DNA of 13,620 nt from an uncultured Oscillospiraceae bacterium (GTDB lineage: Bacteria > Bacillota > Clostridia > Oscillospirales > Oscillospiraceae): positions 1 through 13,620 of the forward strand of contig CANQUO010000039.1 of NCBI GenBank assembly GCA_947627085.1, given 5' to 3'. Shown in pieces: positions 6,043-11,102 of this stretch (its first letter is position 1; each line of letters starts with the position of its first letter). Position numbers and translations under genes: made by a program. The notes beneath the pieces were generated by a model, which worked only from the letters and a program-made list of their open reading frames with translations, was not told the origin of the DNA and did no database searches.

Positions 6043-8684
6043 GTATATTTTCAAAGGTCACCCTCAAGACGCTGAAAAAGAATAAGACCCGCACCATAGT
6101 GACCGTCGTGGGCATAATCCTCTCCGCCGCCATGATAACCGCCGTGACCAGCAGTATATCCAGCTTCGAGCGGTATTTGCAGGACGTCATGGTGGCCCGT
6201 GAGGGCCTTTGGCACGGCTCCTTCTGCTACATGCCCGCCTCGGACAGGGAGCGCCTGGAGGCGGACGAACATGTCGATTCCGCCGCTTACGCCCAGATAA
6301 TGGGTTACAGCCGCGTAGTCGATAACGACGAGTCCCATTACCCGTATCTCTACGTCCTGGGCGCGGACGAGACGTTTTTTGAGCGGATGCCCGTAAATAT
6401 CACCGACGGGCGGCTCCCGGAAAAGCCGGACGAGATAGTCCTCAGACACGGGCAGGCCGGGGATACGCTGGTGAAAATAGGCGACACCGTCACGCTTCCG
6501 ATGGGCGACAGGCTCCTTGACGGGGAAATACTGGACACCTACGATAACTATGACACGGACGAGGAGCTCCACGTAAACCTTACCCGTACCTACACCGTGG
6601 TGGGCTATATGGAGAGGCCCGATTACGAGGACTACGGCCTTCCCGGGCAGATGGCCCTGACATACTGGGACGACGAGCTCGACGCGCCCTACCTTGAGAG
6701 CTGGTTCCTTCTGAAGGACCCCAAGGATATATTCCGCTTCCAGGCGGATTTCCCCGCCGGAGCTTATAAGTCCAAGGACAATTCAAGCTACCTCACGACG
6801 CTCGGCATCGTCAGGTACGATAGCTTCTACACGGTGCTGTACAGTCTCGGCGCAATACTGATTTTCCTTATAATGTTCGGCTCCGTGTCCTTAATTTACA
6901 ACGCCTTCTCCATCTCCGTGGCCGAGAGGACAAAGCAGTTCGGCCTTCTCCGGTCCGTGGGGGCCACGAAAAAGCAGATACGCCGCATGGTCTTTACCGA
7001 GGCCGTGACCGTCAGCGCCATCGGCATACCCCTGGGCATACTTTCCGGCATACTTGGCATGACGGTGACCTTCCACTTCATCGGCGAGGACCTCTCTACG
7101 ATGTTCGACTCCGGCACCAGCGTGGTGCTCAGAATGCACGTGACGCTTCTGGCTGTCATCTCCGCCGCCGTCATTGGCTTTGTGACGGTGCTCATATCCG
7201 CCTGGGTGCCCTCCCGCCGGGCCATGAAAATCTCGGCCATCGAGGCCATACGCCAGTCAAGCGACGTGTCCGTGAAGCGCCGGGAGGTCAGGACCTCTCC
7301 CCTCACCTACAAGCTCTTCGGCCTGGAGGGGGCCATCGCCTCAAAGCACTTCAAGCGCAACCGCAAACGCTACCGGGCTACGGTGGTGAGCCTCTTTATG
7401 TCCGTGGTGCTCTTTATCTCCGCAAGCTCCTTCTGCCGGTACCTCACGGACGCGGTGGAGGAGGCCTTTAAGGATTACGACTACGACGTGGAGTATCATC
7501 ATTACCGTGGCACTCAGGACCACCTCACCGACCCCGTAGGCCCCGAAAAGCTTGAGCTTTTGGCTTTCGCCCTCTCAAGCTCAAATTCCGTCAAAGAGGT
7601 CTCGGCCACGAAAAAAGTGGGCGCCTGCGCCATTCTTGATTTGAACGACATCCCCGAGGATACCCGGCCCTCCATACCTACCTCCCCCTATTTCACCACC
7701 CCGGTCAATATTTACGGCGTGGAGGACGAGACATATCGGAAATACCTCGCCGCCCACGGCCTCTCGGAGGCGGAGTACATGGGCGAGCACCCCAAGGTGG
7801 TGGTCAGGGCCACAAAGAGATATTATAACGGCGACACCGGGCGCATGGAGCGCATGGACTTCCTCCGAAAGGACACCCGTAGTATAAGCCTCATTCCCGA
7901 AAAGCAGTGGGACGCGGTCGATATCGCCATCTCTGACGGCCATGCCAACGGCGCGGACGATGATGAGATTCGTGAAAAGGTAGGCGCGATCGTCGCCCCT
8001 TACGTCAATACCTACGAAATAGGCTATATGACGGACGAGCTTATCTTAGGTCTCAACGGCAACAACAGCAAGAACTTCATATGCGTGCTGATGCCCCTGA
8101 GTGAAGCAATGAGAATAGACGCCTCCGGCGAGAGCATAGGCGTGTACATCAACATGTCAAACCCCGCCCGGGGCGTGGAGGACATCATAAACAGCGCCAA
8201 GGCCGCCGGATTCGACCTCAGCAAGAACGAATTTTACAATGTCTATGAGCGGACCGCCAGCCGGCGGGCGCTGATAACCGTCATAAACGTCATAAGCTAC
8301 GGCTTTATAATCCTCATCTCCGCCATCGCGGCCCTCAACGTGTTCAACACCATATCAACGAACGTACTTCTGCGCCGGAGGGAGTTTGCCATGCTCCGGT
8401 CCGTGGGCATGACGAACCGGGGCTTTAACAAGATGATGAATTTTGAGTGCGTCCTTTACGGCACAAAGTCCCTGATTTTCGGCGTCCCCGCGGCCTTCGC
8501 CCTCACCTACCTCATGTTCCGCTCCGTAAATGAGGGCATCGAGACGGCCTTCTACCTCCCCTGGTCCGCCGTGGCCATCGCCGTGGGCAGCGTATTTTTA
8601 GTGGTATTCGCCACCATGATGTACTCCATGAGCATCGTAAAGCGCGACAACCCCGTGGAGGCCATGAAAAACGAGGTGATATAA
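6039..8684 (+). CDS. FtsX-domain ABC transporter permease, duplicated MacB-like topology
   Basis: The 881-residue membrane protein appears to be two tandem four-helix FtsX units. Predicted segments are at about 19-40, 265-290, 322-345 and 367-392 for the first unit, and about 442-465, 743-770, 804-827 and 843-868 for the second. Each unit has a large extracytoplasmic domain after its first helix (about 41-260 and 466-740). Repeated cytoplasmic coupling motifs confirm the duplication: FGLLRSVGATKKQIRRM near 301-317 and FAMLRSVGMTNRGFNKM near 781-797. Each unit ends with a similar motif, AIEAIR and NPVEAMK. BceB-type permeases instead have ten helices with one large loop, so this is not a canonical BceB. 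A role in exporting or removing cell-envelope-active compounds is plausible from context but not shown. Confidence 0.9.
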   Translation: MSIFSKVTLKTLKKNKTRTIVTVVGIILSAAMITAVTSSISSFERYLQDVMVAREGLWHGSFCYMPASDRERLEADEHVDSAAYAQIMGYSRVVDNDESHYPYLYVLGADETFFERMPVNITDGRLPEKPDEIVLRHGQAGDTLVKIGDTVTLPMGDRLLDGEILDTYDNYDTDEELHVNLTRTYTVVGYMERPDYEDYGLPGQMALTYWDDELDAPYLESWFLLKDPKDIFRFQADFPAGAYKSKDNSSYLTTLGIVRYDSFYTVLYSLGAILIFLIMFGSVSLIYNAFSISVAERTKQFGLLRSVGATKKQIRRMVFTEAVTVSAIGIPLGILSGILGMTVTFHFIGEDLSTMFDSGTSVVLRMHVTLLAVISAAVIGFVTVLISAWVPSRRAMKISAIEAIRQSSDVSVKRREVRTSPLTYKLFGLEGAIASKHFKRNRKRYRATVVSLFMSVVLFISASSFCRYLTDAVEEAFKDYDYDVEYHHYRGTQDHLTDPVGPEKLELLAFALSSSNSVKEVSATKKVGACAILDLNDIPEDTRPSIPTSPYFTTPVNIYGVEDETYRKYLAAHGLSEAEYMGEHPKVVVRATKRYYNGDTGRMERMDFLRKDTRSISLIPEKQWDAVDIAISDGHANGADDDEIREKVGAIVAPYVNTYEIGYMTDELILGLNGNNSKNFICVLMPLSEAMRIDASGESIGVYINMSNPARGVEDIINSAKAAGFDLSKNEFYNVYERTASRRALITVINVISYGFIILISAIAALNVFNTISTNVLLRRREFAMLRSVGMTNRGFNKMMNFECVLYGTKSLIFGVPAAFALTYLMFRSVNEGIETAFYLPWSAVAIAVGSVFLVVFATMMYSMSIVKRDNPVEAMKNEVI

Positions 8685-8695
8685 AAAACGCACCC

Positions 8696-8724
8696 TTGAC
8701 AAACGGGGCGTGGACGGGTATAAT
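8696..8724 (+). promoter_or_regulatory. Strong sigma-A promoter of small RNA copy 1
   Basis: A perfect TTGACA (8696-8701), 17-base spacer and perfect TATAAT (8719-8724). It begins 12 bases after the permease stop codon. The expected transcription start is at or near G8731. Confidence 0.88.
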
Positions 8725-8730
8725 ATAGAT

Positions 8731-8870
8731 GACCAGATAAAGGAGGGCGCGTATAGCGGTATCTCCTGCCGGTCTGGTCCAAAGCTGTTGTTAAGTCTTA
8801 TTACCGCAACTTAATTGTCACGGCACAAGACATGACCGTCGCTCTGTCTCAGCGGCGGTCTTTGTCTTTT
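8731..8870 (+). ncRNA. Small noncoding RNA, copy 1 (unrecognised family)
   Basis: About 140 nt between a consensus promoter and a terminator, with no ribosome binding site plus ORF. The 5' end GACCAGA (8731-8737) pairs perfectly with TCTGGTC (8773-8779), closing a domain. Inside it AGGAG (8741-8745) can pair with CTCCT (8763-8767) and a small CGC-GTATA-GCG hairpin sits at the tip. A U/A-rich middle follows, including CCGCAACTT...CACGG, which may form a bulged hairpin. The RNA ends in a terminator extended by AAGAC/GTCTT. I do not recognise a known riboswitch, T-box, 6S, SRP or tmRNA core. It may also terminate read-through from the transporter operon. The function is unknown; the strong promoter suggests abundance. 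Confidence 0.75.
8834..8870 (+). terminator. Terminator of small RNA copy 1
   Basis: GACCGTCGCT (8834-8843) pairs with AGCGGCGGTC (8851-8860) as a 10-bp stem with one G-U pair and a 7-base loop. TTTGTCTTTT follows. AAGAC just upstream can extend the stem by pairing with GTCTT in the tail. Confidence 0.9.
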
Positions 8871-8890
8871 AAATATCGTTTGCCCACCCC

Positions 8891-8919
8891 TTGACAAACG
8901 GGGCGTGGACGGGTATAAT
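8891..8919 (+). promoter_or_regulatory. Strong sigma-A promoter of small RNA copy 2
   Basis: TTGACA (8891-8896), 17-base spacer identical to copy 1, and TATAAT (8914-8919). The expected start is near G8926. Confidence 0.88.
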
Positions 8920-8925
8920 GTAGGT

Positions 8926-9065
8926 GACCAGATAGAGGAGAGCGCGTATAGCGGCTTCACCTAACGGTCTGGTCCAAAACAGTTGTTACGTCTTATTACC
9001 GCAACTTGATTGTCACGGCACAAGACATGACCGTCGCTTTGGCTCAGCGGCGGTCTTTGTCTTTT
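8926..9065 (+). ncRNA. Small noncoding RNA, copy 2 (unrecognised family)
   Basis: Paralogue of the preceding RNA at exactly 195 bases distance. The closing stem GACCAGA (8926-8932) with TCTGGTC (8968-8974) is unchanged. The inner stem has drifted: AGGAG now faces CACCT with one A-A mismatch, while AGGTGA (8922-8927) could alternatively pair with TCACCT (8957-8962). The CGC-GTATA-GCG tip is kept. The 3' domain differs from copy 1 at only a few positions. Its 3' end is antisense to the last codons of the facing micro-ORF, so the two transcripts overlap tail to tail by at least about 20 bases. Confidence 0.75.
9029..9065 (+). terminator. Terminator of small RNA copy 2
   Basis: The same 10-bp stem as copy 1 (9029-9038 with 9046-9055), loop TTGGCTC, tail TTTGTCTTTT. 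On the opposite strand the same hairpin lacks a U-tract, so it should not stop the facing transcript efficiently. Confidence 0.9.
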
Positions 9066-9127
9066 ATCACTCGAAGTTGCAGAGTAAATCTGTAACCAAG
9101 GCGATGAAAAGTAAATGTAAAATACAT
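9044..9127 (-). CDS. Micro-ORF, 27-residue basic peptide facing the small RNAs
   Basis: Minus-strand ATG at 9127-9125, 27 codons, TGA at 9046-9044. The start is supported by AAAGGAGGGGG, with AGGAGG at 9141-9136 eight bases before the ATG, and by a consensus promoter at 9219-9247. The peptide begins MYFTFTFHRLGYRFTLQLRV and ends in a Lys/Asp/Arg-rich tail. The alternating aromatic and polar residues around a central Gly suggest a beta hairpin rather than a membrane helix. The last eight codons including the stop are antisense to the terminator region of small RNA copy 2. I cannot name a family. Such a short ORF could be chance, but promoter, leader structure and Shine-Dalgarno all argue for translation. 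Confidence 0.55.
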   Translation of the reverse strand: MYFTFTFHRLGYRFTLQLRVIKDKDRR

Positions 9128-9214
9128 CTACACCCCCTCCTTTCGGAAAGAGTGACCAGACCGTCGTTGGTAGGCTCCCTCGCTTACGCGCTCTCCACCC
9201 CATTTACGGGGCGG
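9128..9214 (-). promoter_or_regulatory. Structured 5' leader of the micro-ORF transcript
   Basis: The leader contains a CCGCCCC/GGGGTGG hairpin (9214-9208 with 9201-9195). Next come GGAGAGCGCGTAAGCG (9196-9181) with a CGC-GTAA-GCG tetraloop hairpin, and ACGGTCTGGTC (9164-9154). The last two blocks also occur in the same order in both small RNAs (GGAGRGCGCGTATAGCG, then CGGTCTGGTC). Immediately before the start codon, CTCTTTCCGAAAGGAG (9151-9136) can fold into a 6-bp hairpin that covers part of the Shine-Dalgarno, a possible translational switch. Confidence 0.55.
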
Positions 9215-9218
9215 TTTT

Positions 9219-9247
9219 ATTATATAACCTCCGCCCAAAATTGTCAA
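9219..9247 (-). promoter_or_regulatory. Consensus sigma-A promoter of the micro-ORF transcript
   Basis: Reading the minus strand, TTGACA (9247-9242), a 17-base spacer and TATAAT (9224-9219) are all consensus. The expected start is about 9212-9214. The spacer sequence differs from the small-RNA promoters. It lies directly downstream of the eno terminator, so the micro-ORF is an independent unit. Confidence 0.88.
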
Positions 9248-9256
9248 TACACATCG

Positions 9257-9284
9257 AAATTCCCCGGATTTTTCCGGGGAATTT
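9257..9284 (-). terminator. Terminator hairpin after eno
   Basis: AAATTCCCCGGA pairs perfectly with TCCGGGGAATTT around a TTTT loop (12 bp). It begins two bases after the eno stop codon on the minus strand. The U-tract is short and partly within the stem, so it could act in both directions. Confidence 0.75.
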
Positions 9285-9286
9285 AT

Positions 9287-10543
9287 TTATGAAAATCTGG
9301 CCGAGGGTCCAAGCTCCTCCTCGATTTTCATGAGCCTGTTATATTTCGCCGTGCGCTCGCCACGGTTGGGGGCGCCGGTCTTGATGAAGGGGGCGTTCAC
9401 CGCCACGGCGAGGTCGGCGATGGTGGTGTCCTCCGTCTCGCCGGAGCGGTGGGATATGACCGGGGTGTAGCCGGCCCGCGTCGCCGTCTCGATGGCATCC
9501 AAGGTGTCCGTGAGAGTGCCTATCTGGTTCATCTTTATGAGCACCGCGTTGGCCGCGCCCATGTCTATTCCCCGGCGTATGCGGGCCGTGTTGGTCACGA
9601 AGAGGTCGTCCCCCACGAGGCGTATTTTATCGCCGAGGGCGTCCGTGAGCTCCCGCCAGCCCTCCCAGTCCTCCTCGGCAAGCCCGTCCTCAATGGAGAG
9701 CACGGGGTAGCGCTCCGACCAGCTTCGCCACCGGTCTATGAGCTTCTCCCGGCTTATCCTCTCCTTCCGCTTGGGGAGAAAATACCGGTTATCCTCCCCC
9801 GTCCACCCGCTGGCGGCGGCGTCGATGGCGAATTTAAAGTCCCTCCCCGGGGCAAAGCCGGAGGAGGCGACGGCCTCGGTCAGGAGCTTCAGCGCCTGCT
9901 CGTCGGATTCTAAGCTCGGCGCGTAGCCGCCCTCGTCCCCCACGCCGGAGTGGCGGGTCATGCGGCCCAGGGTGTGGAACACCTGGGCGCACCAACGCAC
10001 GGCGTCGGAGAAGGTGGGCGCGCCCACCGGGACTATCATGAACTCCTGCACATCCAGTGAGTTTGCCGCGTGGACGCCGCCGTTTATTACGTTCATCATG
10101 GGCATTGGCAGGCGTCTGGCGTTCGCCCCGCCGAGGTATGACCAGAGCGGCAGGCCGGAGCTCACCGCCGAGGCTTTCGCAGTAGCCACGGACACCGCCA
10201 GCACCGCGTTGGCACCCAGACGGGAGAGATTCTCCGTCCCGTCCAGCTCCCTGAGCGCCCTGTCCAGTCCCGGCTGATCAAGGGCGTTCATGCCCCGCAC
10301 AGCCCCGTCTATCTCCCCGGAGACGGCCTCCGCCGCGCCCAAAACGCCCTTGCCGCCGTAGCGGAGCTTGTCCCCGTCCCGCCTCTCCACGGCCTCAAAG
10401 CTCCCGGTGGACGCCCCCGAGGGCACCGCCGCCACGCCGCAGGAGCCGTCCTCCAGCGTGACCTCCGCCTCCACCGTGGGATTTCCCCGGGAGTCCAGTA
10501 TTTCCCGGCCCGTCACCTTCGATATGCCAACGTATTCCCGCAT
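9287..10543 (-). CDS. eno: Enolase (phosphopyruvate hydratase)
   Basis: The 418-residue enzyme converts 2-phosphoglycerate to phosphoenolpyruvate. Active-site residues are all visible: H158 in GGVHA, E167 (QEFM), catalytic E204 in GDEGGYAP, magnesium ligands D241, E285 (SIEDGL) and D312 (GDDLF), catalytic K337 (LIKMNQIG), the HRSGETED loop at 365-372 and K388. The length is slightly below the usual 425-435, mainly because the C-terminal tail stops soon after EEELG. The ATG at 10543 is chosen because GGAGG (10553-10549) lies five bases upstream and the N-terminus then matches enolases (GREILDSRGNP at 12-22); the open frame further upstream is out of family. Downstream is a terminator. The preceding glycolytic enzyme gpmI is on the same strand beyond the inserted BlaI/BlaR1-type module. 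Confidence 0.96.
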   Translation of the reverse strand: MREYVGISKVTGREILDSRGNPTVEAEVTLEDGSCGVAAVPSGASTGSFEAVERRDGDKLRYGGKGVLGAAEAVSGEIDGAVRGMNALDQPGLDRALRELDGTENLSRLGANAVLAVSVATAKASAVSSGLPLWSYLGGANARRLPMPMMNVINGGVHAANSLDVQEFMIVPVGAPTFSDAVRWCAQVFHTLGRMTRHSGVGDEGGYAPSLESDEQALKLLTEAVASSGFAPGRDFKFAIDAAASGWTGEDNRYFLPKRKERISREKLIDRWRSWSERYPVLSIEDGLAEEDWEGWRELTDALGDKIRLVGDDLFVTNTARIRRGIDMGAANAVLIKMNQIGTLTDTLDAIETATRAGYTPVISHRSGETEDTTIADLAVAVNAPFIKTGAPNRGERTAKYNRLMKIEEELGPSARFS

Positions 10544-10616
10544 ATTAGCCTCCAATTTAAGATGTAATATGAGGTTAGTATGGCGGAAAACGGCGGGAAA
10601 TATTTCAAATTTTCCC

Positions 10617-10645
10617 TTAATAATCGGTAGGAAAAATTTTTCCAA
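10617..10645 (-). promoter_or_regulatory. Possible eno promoter
   Basis: On the minus strand TTGGAA (10645-10640) and TATTAA (10622-10617) are spaced by 17 bases, each matching consensus in four positions. The start would be near 10610 and the leader about 67 bases. The spacer contains most of a perfect 14-bp palindrome GGAAAAATTTTTCC (10630-10643). It lies adjacent to the first operator of the divergent regulator gene, so cross-regulation is conceivable. Weak evidence. Confidence 0.35.
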
Positions 10646-10648
10646 GAA

Positions 10649-10720
10649 ACTACTCCGGTAGTGTTGACAAATCCGCACTACTGTGGTAGTATGTACCTGG
10701 GCCCAAACTACCAAAGTAGT
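10649..10720 (+). promoter_or_regulatory. BlaI-type triple operator and promoter
   Basis: Three perfect dyads of form ACTAC-N4-GTAGT lie at 10649-10662, 10677-10690 and 10707-10720. Their centres are 28 and 30 bp apart, about three helical turns, so repressor dimers would sit on nearly the same face. The promoter is TTGACA (10664-10669), 17-base spacer, TAGTAT (10687-10692). Operator 1 abuts the -35, operator 2 covers the spacer end and most of the -10, and operator 3 lies between the start site (about 10699) and the ribosome binding site. BlaI/MecI/CopY-family repressors bind TACA/TGTA- or TAC/GTA-type dyads in such positions, so autoregulation is strongly implied. Confidence 0.85.
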
Positions 10721-10738
10721 GTGAAAGGAGCGGAGCTT

Positions 10739-11098
10739 ATGGATATCAAGCTTTTTGACTCGGAAATGCGGGTCATGAACGTCCTGTGGCGGGAGGGGGA
10801 CACCACCGCCAAGCGCGTGTCCGACATATTGAAGGAGGAGGTGGGCTGGAACATGAACACCACCTACACCCTCATCAAGCGTTGCATCGCCAAGGGGGCC
10901 ATAGAGCGGCGGGAGCCGAATTTCGTGTGCCACCCACTTATCTCACGCGAGACCGTGCAGGAGGCGGAGACGAATGAGCTCATCGGGAAGCTCTACGACG
11001 GCGCGCCCTCCAAGCTCTTTGCCGCCCTTTTGGGGAAAAAGGCGCTGACGGCGGAGCAGATCGAGAAGCTCAAATCCATTGTGGAGGAGTGGGATTGA
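10739..11098 (+). CDS. BlaI/MecI/CopY-family transcriptional repressor
   Basis: The 119-residue protein has an N-terminal winged helix (about 1-68), with recognition helix and wing at about 40-58 (NTTYTLIKRCIAKGAIERR). The C-terminal helical part (about 70-119) corresponds to the dimerisation and protease-susceptible region of BlaI. In the family, the repressor dimer blocks its own operon until the partner membrane metalloprotease is activated and the repressor is cleaved. The ATG at 10739 is chosen because AAAGGAG (10724-10730) is eight bases upstream and the N-terminus matches the family start (LFDSEMRVMNVLW); an upstream in-frame extension would run through the operators. Its stop is four bases before the partner gene's ATG. 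The S. aureus Asn-Phe cleavage pair is not obvious; SKLFAALLG (91-99) is the likely equivalent region. Confidence 0.93.
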   Translation: MDIKLFDSEMRVMNVLWREGDTTAKRVSDILKEEVGWNMNTTYTLIKRCIAKGAIERREPNFVCHPLISRETVQEAETNELIGKLYDGAPSKLFAALLGKKALTAEQIEKLKSIVEEWD

Positions 11099-11102
11099 CG
11101 CT

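Larger units (their letters stand above)
8691..9065 (+). repeat. Two tandem 195-bp repeat units, each a complete small-RNA gene
   Basis: The block from TTGACA at 8696 to the U-tract end at 8870 recurs at 8891-9065. The offset is exactly 195 bases for promoter, RNA and terminator, with no insertion or deletion and about 15 substitutions in 175 positions (about 91% identity). The promoter is identical, and substitutions concentrate in the middle of the first hairpin and in the terminator loop. A CACCC tract before each promoter extends the similarity slightly with one indel. Confidence 0.9.

Noticed and set aside
8731..8870. Riboswitch, T-box, SRP RNA, 6S RNA or tmRNA
   Set aside because: No T-box GGTGGNACCGCG core, no SRP GNAR-loop signature, no long 6S-type hairpin, no tmRNA tag or tRNA-like ends, and no downstream regulated gene on the same strand.
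8691..9065. CRISPR array or insertion-sequence pair
   Set aside because: There are only two long units with internal promoters and terminators, no short repeat/spacer pattern, no transposase and no terminal inverted repeats.
8961..9203. 80-codon minus-strand ORF across the micro-ORF leader
   Set aside because: It starts within the leader hairpin without a ribosome binding site and reads through the structured RNA and small-RNA region in a different frame; the 27-codon ORF has the Shine-Dalgarno.
10661..10738. Upstream in-frame start for the repressor
   Set aside because: It would put the coding start within the promoter and operators, ahead of the likely transcription start at about 10699; AAAGGAG supports 10739.
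10544..10933. Upstream in-frame extension of the enolase ORF
   Set aside because: The extension would cross the divergent promoter, the operators and the repressor gene, and is unrelated to enolase; GGAGG and family alignment support the start at 10543.
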